Below are positions 6,426-13,134 of a stretch of 41,931 nucleotides of DNA, piece by piece; position 1 is the stretch's first letter, and every line of letters begins with the position of its first letter. The notes beneath the pieces are model-generated. The model worked only from the letters and a program-made list of their open reading frames with translations. It was not told the origin of the DNA and did not search any database. A program made the position numbers and the translations under genes. Source of the stretch: a virus; the IMG/VR virus record IMGVR_UViG_3300044756_000007, positions 1 to 41,931 of that record; one strand, given 5' to 3'.

Positions 6426-6592
6426 GCCGCGCGCTCCTGTTCCACCGTCACGTCCGCCAGCGCCGCGCGCAGCAGCATGTCGCGCACCGCGTTGATGGAC
6501 TTCTGGTGGATGTCGCGGTGGTCCCGGTGTTTCACGGCAACGTCCAGTTCAAGCAACATCATCCTGATGTCGTAAGCCGTCAGCTTGTTCAT
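6422..6592 (-). CDS. 56-residue helical protein
   Basis: 56 residues starting at ATG 6592 in an ATGA overlap with the upstream zinc-finger gene; a longer frame to 6655 is not supported. Helical and charged (MLLELDVAVKHRDHRDIHQK). No known motif. It sits between the DnaJ-type zinc-finger gene and Gp157, so it may belong to the recombination module. Function unknown. Confidence 0.6.
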   Translation of the reverse strand: MNKLTAYDIRMMLLELDVAVKHRDHRDIHQKSINAVRDMLLRAALADVTVEQERAA

Positions 6593-6912
6593 AGCAGCGC
6601 GTCCGCTTTCTGCTCGGCGGCATGAACGTCGCACCAGGCCGCCCCATCGACCCACTCAGTCGCGTCGGCGCGGCACTTCCAGCCGTTACACTCCAGGGTG
6701 ACTTCGCCAGTTCCCTCGCACGTCTCGCAGCGAAACGCCTTGGCCCACGGATCGTTTGGATGGTCGTGCGTGATCTGGCCGCAGCCTCGGCAGTCGTCGC
6801 ATTCAGAGATGAGGGGCGGACGCGTGTCGGGATTTGACCGGACATCATCGGCGCGTAATGATTGAGTTTCGGTCGGGGCCGAACGGGGAGATAATGAAGA
6901 ATGAACGGACAT
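6589..6912 (-). CDS. DnaJ-type zinc-finger protein, first gene of the leftward operon
   Basis: 107 residues. Two CxxCxG(x)G knuckles of DnaJ type occur as CDDCRGCGQI and CETCEGTGEV, followed by a third Cys group (CNGWKC ... WCDVH). ATG at 6912 has GGAG seven bases upstream; an upstream TTG start is less likely. It is first in the operon after the putative operator-controlled promoter at 6938-6966. The N-terminal 35 residues are disordered and Ser-rich. It may be a nucleic-acid or chaperone-interacting adaptor; exact role unknown. Confidence 0.7.
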   Translation of the reverse strand: MSVHSSLSPRSAPTETQSLRADDVRSNPDTRPPLISECDDCRGCGQITHDHPNDPWAKAFRCETCEGTGEVTLECNGWKCRADATEWVDGAAWCDVHAAEQKADALL

Positions 6913-6937
6913 AACGCGCTCCAGGTGTCTGGAACGC

Positions 6938-6990
6938 ACCCTATGCAGGATTTCTGCATGTCGCAAGCCCTAAATGCAGATTCCCTGCAT
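6938..6990 (-). promoter_or_regulatory. Left operator region (O1, O2) with leftward promoter
   Basis: Two 17-bp dyads ATGCAG-N5-CTGCAT lie at 6943-6959 and 6974-6990, with centres 31 bp apart (three helical turns). On the minus strand O1 reads ATGCAGAAATCCTGCAT and is preceded by TTGCGA (6961-6966) as a -35 box; the -10 is weak (TAGGGT or CATAGG near 6938-6945). Repressor binding at O1 would cover the promoter spacer. The first gene starts at 6912 with an SD. Confidence 0.75.
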
Positions 6991-7044
6991 TTTCTTTTCA
7001 CGCGCGGTGAGCCGCCCGAACGTCAGTCAGCCATATCAACCTTG

Positions 7045-7073
7045 AGAAAGCCTGGGGAACCCCCGCCTAGCGT
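7045..7073 (-). terminator. Possible terminator of the repressor gene
   Basis: Reading leftward across the repressor stop (7067-7069), GGGG-GTT-CCCC forms a short hairpin, with outer GCCT/AGGC pairing possible, followed by CTTTCTC. The stem is imperfect and the T run short, so this is a weak call. The 76 bases from 6991 to 7066 hold no gene. Confidence 0.35.
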
Positions 7074-7354
7074 TCCGCCTGAGATGCCTGGTCCGCTCGC
7101 CAGATTGCCTTCGCCAATCCCGAAGTCCCCTCGGAAACGATCCCCCGCATTATCCACTCCGTCGAAACCCCGTAGCGGTCGCAAAAGCACTTAATGAACC
7201 AGTGGCCGGGGTAATGGTCGCCTCGGAGCCAGTTGCCGAGTTTCGTGGGGGAGACGTGCAACTCCCTCGCGACCTCGGCCTGGGTCTCCCCTATCGCCTC
7301 GATCGCGACACGTAAACGACGACCCACCTCTAACTTATACATGGCCTCGCTCAT
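7067..7354 (-). CDS. XRE-family repressor (CI-like)
   Basis: 95 residues. An XRE helix-turn-helix spans about residues 8-60: RLRVAIEAIGETQAEVAREL, then HVSPTKLGNWLRGDHYP. The C-terminal 30 residues are short, with no LexA-like protease domain, so induction would not be by RecA-driven self-cleavage. The gene lies between two operator regions that share the same 17-bp site, the same layout as lambda cI between OL and OR. Its own promoter may use GATAAT (7378-7383 complement), which overlaps a degenerate operator, suggesting autoregulation. Start at 7354 or the in-frame ATG at 7342. Confidence 0.8.
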   Translation of the reverse strand: MSEAMYKLEVGRRLRVAIEAIGETQAEVARELHVSPTKLGNWLRGDHYPGHWFIKCFCDRYGVSTEWIMRGIVSEGTSGLAKAIWRADQASQAER

Positions 7355-7371
7355 GCCAAATAATTGAGCGA

Positions 7372-7433
7372 ATGTAGATTATCTGCGATGCAGAAGAAAG
7401 CCATATTGACCGTATGCAGAAATCCTGCATACT
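7372..7433 (+). promoter_or_regulatory. Right operator region (O3, O4) and promoter of the cro-like gene
   Basis: O3 (7414-7430) is ATGCAGAAATCCTGCAT, identical to O1 but in opposite orientation. It lies between TTGACC (7406-7411) and CATACT (7428-7433), a 16-base spacer. The predicted start of transcription, seven bases after the -10, is the A of the ATG at 7440, so the mRNA may be leaderless; no Shine-Dalgarno precedes the ATG. A degenerate site O4, ATGTAG-N5-CTGCGA (7372-7388), is centred 42 bp away and covers a leftward GATAAT box for the repressor gene. Confidence 0.75.
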
Positions 7434-7439
7434 CGGGCC

Positions 7440-7643
7440 ATGCCAGCATATGACCCGCCCCTCACCAAAGTCCTCAAGAAGGTCGGCCCCAGCAGGCTGG
7501 CCGATCACCTGGGGATTGTCCCCTCGGCCGTTACCCAATGGCGGCGGGTCCCGGCCCGGCACGTTCCGCGCGTAGCGGCGCTCACGGGCATCCCAGAACG
7601 CGAAATCCGCCCGGACATGTATCCGAGCGTTGAGACCGTCTGA
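7440..7643 (+). CDS. Cro/YdaS-like HTH regulator
   Basis: 67 residues with the pattern of YdaS-type Cro proteins: LTKVLKKVGPSRLADHLGIV, SAVTQWRRVPARHVPRVA, ALTGIPEREIRPDMYP. It is the first rightward gene, divergent from the repressor, and should compete with it at the ATGCAG-N5-CTGCAT sites (inference). Translation likely begins at a leaderless 5' end, as no SD is present in the 12 bases before the ATG. Confidence 0.85.
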   Translation: MPAYDPPLTKVLKKVGPSRLADHLGIVPSAVTQWRRVPARHVPRVAALTGIPEREIRPDMYPSVETV

Positions 7644-7672
7644 TGCATCCACAAACACAGAGGGAAACACAC

Positions 7673-8449
7673 ATGAAACGCTTACTCGCCACCACCGCCA
7701 TCGTCGCCGGCGCGATGTTCTTCTCACCCACGGCCCGCGCCGCGTTGACGATCGGCGTGCTGCCCACCATCGATCAGGTGCCGCAATCGCAGAGCGCGCC
7801 GTGCATCATCTGCGGCACCAATCAGGCGCATAACCCGGCGGGCTTCGGCTTCAACGATTTCACCAGCACTGGCAACCTGACGTCGTTCAATACTTTCAGC
7901 ACGAACATCAATCCCGGTGGCGGCGGTCAGGTGGCTGGCGACCTGGAGGCCAACGCGGTCGGCTATGGCGCGGGCTCGGTCCTGGAAGCGTTCCTGAACG
8001 GTGGCGCCAACGCTGGCTTCGATCCGCTGTTTCATTTTGGCATCGTTGTCGATATCAACACCGCGCATGGCGGCGAGACCCTGACGGCGTTCCAGTTGAT
8101 CGACCTGAACAAGCCCGCCGGTCAGCGGGTGATCTTCGACCTCTCTCCGCTGCTGCCGTTCGCGATGCCCGACACCCAGAACGGCAATGGCAAAGGCGAC
8201 TACCTGATCAGCGGGTTCGACCTGTCGCTGGGTTGTCGTGACTCCGGCCAGTTCGTGTTGGCAGACTGCGTGATCCAACCGGGCGACAGCCTCCTGTTTC
8301 ACGCCGCGTGGACGGGCGCCAGCGACGGCGCGGAGAGTTTCTACATGATCGCGGTCCCCACCGCCGTCGTGGACACGCCCGAACCCGCCTCGCTCGCCGT
8401 CCTGGGTCTCGGCCTGCTGGGCCTCGGCGCGGTTCGCCGCCGTGTTTGA
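7673..8449 (+). CDS. Secreted PEP-CTERM protein
   Basis: 258 residues. ATG at 7673 has AGAGGG eight bases upstream. Residues 1-23 form a signal peptide (MKRLLATTAIVAGAMF, cleavage after ARA). The mature part is Gly/Asn-rich and beta-type with four Cys. The C-terminus is a full PEP-CTERM sorting signal: TPEP at 235-238, a hydrophobic helix (ASLAVLGLGLLGLGA) and RRR. Host exosortase should cleave and sort it to the envelope or exopolysaccharide. It is flanked by the cro-like gene and hairpins, the place where lysogenic-conversion genes are found. It has no evident role in phage growth. Confidence 0.88.
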   Translation: MKRLLATTAIVAGAMFFSPTARAALTIGVLPTIDQVPQSQSAPCIICGTNQAHNPAGFGFNDFTSTGNLTSFNTFSTNINPGGGGQVAGDLEANAVGYGAGSVLEAFLNGGANAGFDPLFHFGIVVDINTAHGGETLTAFQLIDLNKPAGQRVIFDLSPLLPFAMPDTQNGNGKGDYLISGFDLSLGCRDSGQFVLADCVIQPGDSLLFHAAWTGASDGAESFYMIAVPTAVVDTPEPASLAVLGLGLLGLGAVRRRV

Positions 8450-8522
8450 ACAGCATCTCGCCTCACCCCCCCGAGGCAGATCGAGTGGCGGGCGTTACCC
8501 GCCTTCGTCACACCCCAAACTT

Positions 8523-8568
8523 CCCTCCGCGCTCGCGCCCCCATGCGGGCCGGAGGGCTTTTGAGGTG
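8523..8568 (+). promoter_or_regulatory. Hairpin that is both terminator-like and covers an SD
   Basis: CCCTCCG (8523-8529) pairs with CGGAGGG (8551-8557), with further GC pairing possible inside, followed by CTTTT (8558-8562). This is a terminator shape after the PEP-CTERM gene. The 3' arm contains GGAGGG, which lies eight bases before the GTG start at 8566 and is its only SD, so read-through transcripts would hide this SD. A separate short hairpin GGCGGG-CGTTA-CCCGCC lies at 8487-8503. Together they may insulate the conversion gene from the downstream operon. Confidence 0.6.
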
Positions 8569-8874
8569 AACCACGCCACCCGCATCGCCGCGCTCTCCGA
8601 CGAAAACGGCGACCTGATCCGCGCGCCGTGTCCCGCGTGCCGCGCATCAACCTCGGGCGTGACCAACACGAGGGCCTGGCACGGCATCGTCAGGCGCAGA
8701 CGGAAATGCCGTGCCTGCGAACACCGTTGGTCGACGCTCGAGATACCGTCCGAGCTGGCCGCCTCGCTTCCGCTCATGGAGGAGAATTTGCGGCGCGTCT
8801 CGCGCACGGCGGCCGAAATGGCGGACGCCCTCAACGCGATCACCGCGCTGATGCCGGCAAAAAGCGAGGGATGA
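8566..8874 (+). CDS. Zinc-ribbon regulator-like protein (NrdR/Ogr-like)
   Basis: 102 residues from GTG 8566, with GGAGGG eight bases upstream. A zinc ribbon of NrdR/Ogr style spans residues 20-60: CPACRAS, T..TRAWH, VRRRRKCRACEHRWSTLEI. The rest is helical (PLMEENLRRVSRTAAEMADA). Such ribbons act as transcription activators or repressors; in this position it could control the early right operon. Frames upstream of 8566 are antisense or out of phase with the PEP-CTERM gene and were not used. Confidence 0.7.
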   Translation: MNHATRIAALSDENGDLIRAPCPACRASTSGVTNTRAWHGIVRRRRKCRACEHRWSTLEIPSELAASLPLMEENLRRVSRTAAEMADALNAITALMPAKSEG

Positions 8875-8875
8875 A

Positions 8876-9361
8876 ATGGCCGCATCGACATGGACATCGC
8901 CCGAGATCGACGCGCGCATCGTCGAACTCAACCAAACGCGCATTTCATACGCACAGATCGCGCGGGAGATTTGCCGCGAGTTCAAGCCGGTGTTCGTGAA
9001 CAAGAACATGGTGCTCCGTCGCGCCAGGACGATCCTGGGCATAGACCGGGGCGAGAAGGCCGCCAACGAGAGGCAGGAGCGCAAGCGCAAAGCCGAGCGA
9101 GCGGCGTTGGAGCCAAAAGCACCGCGCCCGGTCAATGTTCCGCCGCCCGTCGTGACCCTGCCGCCGCTGGCGAGCGCGCTGGCGCCGTGGCCCGTGCCGC
9201 CCGCACCGCTCGGCAACGGCAAATGCGCATTCCCGCTCTGGGCCAACGGGGCGACGCCCAGCCATGAATACTGCTCGAAGCAAACCCCGCTCGGCAGCAG
9301 TTGGTGCGCCGAATGTCGCGCGGTCGTCTGGCACACGTATCGACAGGCGAGGGCGGCATGA
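8876..9361 (+). CDS. GcrA-like regulator
   Basis: 161 residues. N-terminal helix-turn-helix-like segment (SPEIDARIVELNQTRISYAQ, IAREICREF), central Pro/Ala linker (about 80-112), and a C-terminal Cys-containing module (GKCAFPLW, EYCSK, WCAECRAVVW; C117, C133, C144, C147), matching the layout of GcrA, the alphaproteobacterial cell-cycle transcription factor that works with sigma70 at methylated promoters. Phage GcrA-like proteins may redirect host transcription (inference). Starts one base after the previous stop. Confidence 0.7.
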   Translation: MAASTWTSPEIDARIVELNQTRISYAQIAREICREFKPVFVNKNMVLRRARTILGIDRGEKAANERQERKRKAERAALEPKAPRPVNVPPPVVTLPPLASALAPWPVPPAPLGNGKCAFPLWANGATPSHEYCSKQTPLGSSWCAECRAVVWHTYRQARAA

Positions 9362-9450
9362 GCATCGAATGGCGCATGGCGATCGGCGCCGCCATCGGGT
9401 TCTGCCTCGGCATACCGCTTGGGTTCCTCATTGAGTGGTCGCTATCATGA
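9358..9450 (+). CDS. 30-residue membrane peptide
   Basis: A 30-residue frame whose ATG overlaps the GcrA-like stop (ATGA 9358-9361) and whose TGA overlaps the VRR-NUC start (ATGA 9447-9450). It is one hydrophobic Gly-rich helix (MAIGAAIGFCLGIPLGFLIE). Same length and same bridging position as the peptide at 3993-4085, but with no convincing sequence identity. Likely a membrane micro-protein or a coupling ORF; function unknown. Confidence 0.5.
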   Translation: MSIEWRMAIGAAIGFCLGIPLGFLIEWSLS

Positions 9451-9947
9451 CCGCCGCGCGCCCGCCCAACACGCAGCGCGAGTGGTCGTTGCAAAGAAGC
9501 ATCGTCGTCTATCTGTCAAAAGCCCTGCCGCCCACAGCATATTTTACATCGATCGACATCGGTTCGGCTGGCTCGGCGCAGCAAGGCGCGTTGCGGAAAG
9601 CGAGGGGCGTAAAACCCGGCATCGCTGATGTTTTGATAGCGTATCTAGGCGCGACGCTCTGGCTCGAAATCAAGGCCGGGACACAACTGTCCGAGGCGCA
9701 GAAGTTATTCCGCGATCAGGTCACCGCCAACGGCCATTGCTGGGCGCTCGCCAGATGCCCGGAGGACGTGGAGCAGGCGTGCCGCGACGTGGGGATTCCG
9801 CTGCGGGCGAGTTTCACCCAGATCCACGCCCGCATCGCCGATCAGGACGCGCGGCTGCCGGCGAAGAAGAAACGCGCGCCGCGACGCAAGGGCTCCGGCA
9901 GCGTCTCCGTGGCGGCCGCCCATCGCCTCGGACTGTGGAACCCATGA
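9447..9947 (+). CDS. VRR-NUC domain nuclease
   Basis: 166 residues. The restriction-endonuclease-like VRR-NUC core is visible: SIDIGSAGSAQQGALRKARG, GVKPGIADVLIAYLGATLWL, EIKAGTQLSEAQKLFRDQV. The catalytic Asp and Glu-x-Lys fall in IADVL and EIKAG. The last 40 residues are basic (AKKKRAPRRKGSG), a likely DNA-binding tail. Phage VRR-NUC proteins process branched or flap DNA in replication and recombination. The ATG at 9447 is preferred to the GTG at 9435 because of the ATGA overlap. Confidence 0.88.
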   Translation: MTAARPPNTQREWSLQRSIVVYLSKALPPTAYFTSIDIGSAGSAQQGALRKARGVKPGIADVLIAYLGATLWLEIKAGTQLSEAQKLFRDQVTANGHCWALARCPEDVEQACRDVGIPLRASFTQIHARIADQDARLPAKKKRAPRRKGSGSVSVAAAHRLGLWNP

Positions 9948-10165
9948 AGCAAGCATCACTCCCCCTGAGCCCTCCCCAGGCCCGCCACGTCGCCACCGTC
10001 CGCACGCCCGAGGGCGTCGTCTACGAGTTCCACGACTGGACCGACCTCGGGCCGCCGCTGCCGTTCGAGACCATCCCGCCAGAGATCAGGCTCCCCGGCG
10101 AACCCGGATACCTCGAGCTCGACAGATACATGCGCCCGGTCAGCGGCAAGGGAGGCGCGGGGTGA
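9944..10165 (+). CDS. Small protein of unknown function
   Basis: 73 residues, ATGA overlap with VRR-NUC and GTGA overlap with the TcmP-like gene. Pro-rich with a beta-type centre (VATVRTPEGVVYEFHDW). No motif recognised. Its conserved spacing between a nuclease and the TcmP pair suggests it belongs to that operon, but no role can be assigned. Confidence 0.6.
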   Translation: MKQASLPLSPPQARHVATVRTPEGVVYEFHDWTDLGPPLPFETIPPEIRLPGEPGYLELDRYMRPVSGKGGAG

Positions 10166-10944
10166 AGCGCGACACCGATCAGGGCCAGAGCCTCGCCACC
10201 ATCGACAAGGAACGCCGCATCGGCGCCGCGCTCGCCATCGGTATGCGGATCGCTTCGGATCAATTCGCCGGGTCTCGCTTTCGTTGGTGGCATTTCGACG
10301 CCAACGCCGGCGCGGGCTTCAACGAGAAGATCGGCGTCCCCGGTTCGCCGATGGTGTTTTGGCAGGCCGCCCACAAGCATCTTGCCCTCCGACCAGCGCC
10401 TTTCTTTTGCGACATAAACACCACCGCCATCGGCGAACTACGCACCGCGCTCTCTGGCAACGGCGCCTCCGTGTTCATGCCAATGGACAATAATGCCGCT
10501 CTCATCCGCTTCGCTGGCGCCATCACCGACGCTGGAGAAAACCCAAAATACGCGACGGGAACGGTCGTGGTGGACCCGAATGGATACTACTACCGAAACA
10601 AACAAAATATCGGCGCACCAACCGACGCGCTCGATTGGTTTCTGCCGCGATTTCCGCGCGTCGATATTGTTCTGAACCTCAATACTCGCGTCTATCGTCT
10701 GCAAAAATCCCAGGGCCACGCAGTCCTCGCGCCGCGTGACCTACTCGCCTCATTGCATAAGAAATACTGGCTCGTCGGTTCCACGCAACACGGCGGCGAC
10801 AGCTTCCTCATCGCCATCGGACGCAACGTCCCCACAGGCGACTTCGCCGCCGCTGGGTTGCACAAATCCACCAGTCCGATCGGCCAAAGCATCCTCTCGG
10901 CGGCCGAGGGCGGACGGCAACAGAAAATGGACCTGTTCCAATGA
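10162..10944 (+). CDS. TcmP-like (three-Cys-motif partner) protein
   Basis: 260 residues, GTG start in a GTGA overlap. It has the shape of a Rossmann methyltransferase-type fold: HFDANAGAG (residues 44-52, loop after strand 1), PFFCDINTTAI (D84, acidic end of strand 2) and VVVDPNGY (138-142, DPxG strand 4). These, plus the immediate overlap with a Gp37/Gp68-type CxxxCxxC protein, identify it as a probable TcmP family member, the known genomic partner of that family. Activity of TcmP proteins is not established. It could act on DNA, tRNA or a metabolite. Confidence 0.7.
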   Translation: MKRDTDQGQSLATIDKERRIGAALAIGMRIASDQFAGSRFRWWHFDANAGAGFNEKIGVPGSPMVFWQAAHKHLALRPAPFFCDINTTAIGELRTALSGNGASVFMPMDNNAALIRFAGAITDAGENPKYATGTVVVDPNGYYYRNKQNIGAPTDALDWFLPRFPRVDIVLNLNTRVYRLQKSQGHAVLAPRDLLASLHKKYWLVGSTQHGGDSFLIAIGRNVPTGDFAAAGLHKSTSPIGQSILSAAEGGRQQKMDLFQ

Positions 10945-12356
10945 CCGAGATCACCCAACACCCGCTGTCCGCCGCGTTTCCCGCGATGGCCTCCGCCTCC
11001 TACGCCGAACTCCGCGCGGATATCGCCGCCAATGGTCTGCGTTCGAGAATCATGATTCTGGACAACCAGGTGCTCGACGGATGGCACCGCTATCGCGCCT
11101 GCGTCGAAACTGGTGTCGAGCCCCGGTTTAATGTCTTCGAGGGAGACGAACTCGCCGCTCGCCTGTTTGTTGTCTCGGCGAACCTGATGCGGCGGCATCT
11201 GAACGGCACACAACGCGGGATGATCGCCGCTGAGTTCGCCACGCGATCCGTTGGACGCCCCGGAAAAGGGGCGCCAGTGCCTGATTCCATCGCCCAGGCC
11301 GCCGAAACACTAAACGTCTCAGAGAGAACCGTCAGAGACGCTCGCGCCGTGCTCGCCAGTGGAGATGCCGAAACCATCGCGAAAGCACGCAACGGCGAGA
11401 TTTCGGCGAAAAAAGCCGCGATCGAAATCCGCGCCAAAACACCCAAGGCAACAAAACTCAAACCAGTCCCCCTGTTCTCCGGCCCGCTGCCCCCACCCAT
11501 CGTCATCCAACCCGTCACCGTCGAGGAATGGGCAAACCTGCCGCCTGATCACCGCGCGGCTTACCTCGCCCATCGCAACCCAGACGCCAAATTGAACCAC
11601 CAGAAAGACACTGAGGACGACAACCTGATCGATTGGGCGAAGTGGACATGGAATCCGATCACCGGGTGCCAGCACAACTGCCCATATTGTTACGCACGCG
11701 ATATCGCTGACCGTTTCGCCGGCACGTCTCCATTCCCCAACGGATTCATTCCGACATTCCGCGCCGATCGCCTCTCCGCGCCGCTCAACTACCGGCCACG
11801 CGAAAGCGACGACCCGCGCGACCGCCGGATCTTTACCGGATCGATGACCGACCTGTTCGGGCGATGGGTGCCGCGGGAATGGATCAACACCGTGCTCGAC
11901 GTCGCGGACACCTGCCATTCGTGGGAGTTCCTGATGCTGACGAAATTCCCGAAGCGCATGTCCGAGTTCTCGATCCCAAACAATGTCTGGATGGGGACGA
12001 GCGTCGATTGTCAGGCACGCGTGGACAACGCGGAGGCGGCTTTCGAGCACGTCGAAGCGAAAGTCCGGTGGCTGTCCTGCGAGCCGATGCTGGAACCGCT
12101 CAAATTCCGCCGCCTCGACCTGTTCGACCTGATCGTGATCGGGGGCGCCTCGCCATCCAGTCAGACGCCTCGATGGATACCGCCGTTTGCCTGGCTGGAT
12201 GACCTCATGCGGCAGGCCAACGATGCCAACTGCGCTGTCTATCTGAAGTCGAATCTCTACCTCAAGGAACAGCCCGGCGGGTCGCGCTACATCTTCAAAG
12301 ATCAGGCGCCGAAGGTATTTCGATACCTGAAGGCTGATCGGGCCGCCGCCGCGTGA
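10941..12356 (+). CDS. ParB-like / radical-SAM-like Gp37/Gp68 fusion
   Basis: 471 residues. Residues 1-165 are a ParB/Srx-like domain plus HTH region: ADIAANGLRSRIMILDNQVL, DGWHRYRACVE, then RTVRDARAVLASGD. After a Pro-rich linker (167-195) comes a DUF5131-type domain (about 225-460): WTWNPITGCQHNCPYCYARD with C243-x3-C247-x2-C250, IFTGSMTDLFG, WEFLMLTKFPKRM, IPNNVWMGTSVDC and WLSCEPMLEPL. The Cys triad would bind a 4Fe-4S cluster as in radical SAM enzymes. The ParB part may bring it to DNA. Four-base overlap with the TcmP-like gene. The two are usually separate proteins, so the fusion is notable. Confidence 0.85.
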   Translation: MTEITQHPLSAAFPAMASASYAELRADIAANGLRSRIMILDNQVLDGWHRYRACVETGVEPRFNVFEGDELAARLFVVSANLMRRHLNGTQRGMIAAEFATRSVGRPGKGAPVPDSIAQAAETLNVSERTVRDARAVLASGDAETIAKARNGEISAKKAAIEIRAKTPKATKLKPVPLFSGPLPPPIVIQPVTVEEWANLPPDHRAAYLAHRNPDAKLNHQKDTEDDNLIDWAKWTWNPITGCQHNCPYCYARDIADRFAGTSPFPNGFIPTFRADRLSAPLNYRPRESDDPRDRRIFTGSMTDLFGRWVPREWINTVLDVADTCHSWEFLMLTKFPKRMSEFSIPNNVWMGTSVDCQARVDNAEAAFEHVEAKVRWLSCEPMLEPLKFRRLDLFDLIVIGGASPSSQTPRWIPPFAWLDDLMRQANDANCAVYLKSNLYLKEQPGGSRYIFKDQAPKVFRYLKADRAAAA

Positions 12357-12366
12357 CCCACCCCCC

Positions 12367-13134
12367 ATGAGCAAACTGCGGTGGGCCAAGTTCTTTTGGG
12401 CGGACTGGTCGAACGATACCGCGCTCAATCTGTGCTCGATCCCCGCGCGTGGGCTTTGGATGTCGCTGTTGTGCATCGCCGCGCAGGGCGACCCGTATGG
12501 CGCCGTCAACATCAAAGGGCGCCCCCTGACCGAGGCGGAATTGCGCGACCTTTGCAAAATGAAAAACGGGCCGCATGCCGCCCGCGACTTCCGTCGCTGG
12601 CTGGACGAACTGGAGCGGCATGGGGTCTTCGTGTGGGCCGACATCGTGCCTGTTGACTCACCCGATGCTCACCCTAGCCGCACCATTGTCTCACCACGGA
12701 TGCACCACGACGGCACCATTGCAAAGGTGCGATCGAACGCATCCAAGCACAGATGGAAAACGGCGGACAACCGCCAATCATCCGCCGATTTGCATATGCA
12801 AAAACCCTCAATCGGTCCAGATTTGCATATGCAAAGCCCAACTTTTGCATACACAGAATCAGAATCAGAATCAGAATCAGAAGAAGACCCCCCCCGTCCC
12901 CCCCGCAAAGCGGGGGGAGGTGCGGCGGGATGTCTGATCGTCAGAGACGAACGGAAGGGTTCGCCTCGCGCCAACGGCACGAACCAGCGCGCCTTCGACC
13001 CACCCAAGCCATCGCGTGTGCGTAATGGGTTCTTGCAAACAATCATCAACGACATGGAGTTGAAATGTGATGACGGACCATCACCCGGCGGTGCGGAAGT
13101 GGTGCCAATCCCTCGGCGTCCTGTCAGCGGTTAA
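12367..13134 (+). CDS. Replication initiator-like protein
   Basis: 255 residues. N-terminal region (WAKFFWADWSNDTALNLCSI, RGLWMSLLCIAAQGDPYG, LTEAELRDLCKM) resembles DUF1376-type replication protein domains. The middle is disordered, with two DLHMQ repeats and an acidic Ser-Glu tract encoded by a DNA repeat cluster that looks like an origin (12787-12917). This is the layout of lambda O, whose gene contains the origin iterons. The start has no SD: the ten bases before ATG are nearly all C. Translation may rely on reinitiation after the upstream stop 10 bases away. The C-terminal 68 bases overlap the next gene. Confidence 0.65.
   Translation: MSKLRWAKFFWADWSNDTALNLCSIPARGLWMSLLCIAAQGDPYGAVNIKGRPLTEAELRDLCKMKNGPHAARDFRRWLDELERHGVFVWADIVPVDSPDAHPSRTIVSPRMHHDGTIAKVRSNASKHRWKTADNRQSSADLHMQKPSIGPDLHMQSPTFAYTESESESESEEDPPRPPRKAGGGAAGCLIVRDERKGSPRANGTNQRAFDPPKPSRVRNGFLQTIINDMELKCDDGPSPGGAEVVPIPRRPVSG
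12787..12917. other. Candidate replication origin inside the replication gene
   Basis: GATTTGCATATGCAAA occurs exactly at 12787-12802 and 12820-12835 (each holding the palindrome TTTGCATATGCAAA), with a half copy TTTGCATA at 12844-12851. Spacings are 33 and 22 bp, multiples of about one helical turn. Then follow four AGAATC hexamers (12855-12878), a run of C, and a hairpin CCCCCCGC-AAA-GCGGGGGG (12899-12917). This is a compact iteron-plus-unwinding-plus-hairpin layout. The protein it encodes here is low complexity, so the DNA rather than the peptide may be what is conserved. Confidence 0.6.

Noticed and set aside
8487-8503. Hairpin GGCGGG-CGTTA-CCCGCC as the main terminator of the PEP-CTERM gene
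   Set aside because: It lacks a T run; the hairpin at 8523-8562 is the better terminator candidate.
11319-12644. Long open frame antisense to the ParB-radical-SAM gene
   Set aside because: A shadow of GC-rich codon structure; it crosses two real plus-strand genes, has no recognisable motif and no ribosome binding site.
12855-12878. AGAATC tract as a phase-variation microsatellite
   Set aside because: The unit is six bases, so copy-number change would not shift the frame; an origin element is the better explanation.
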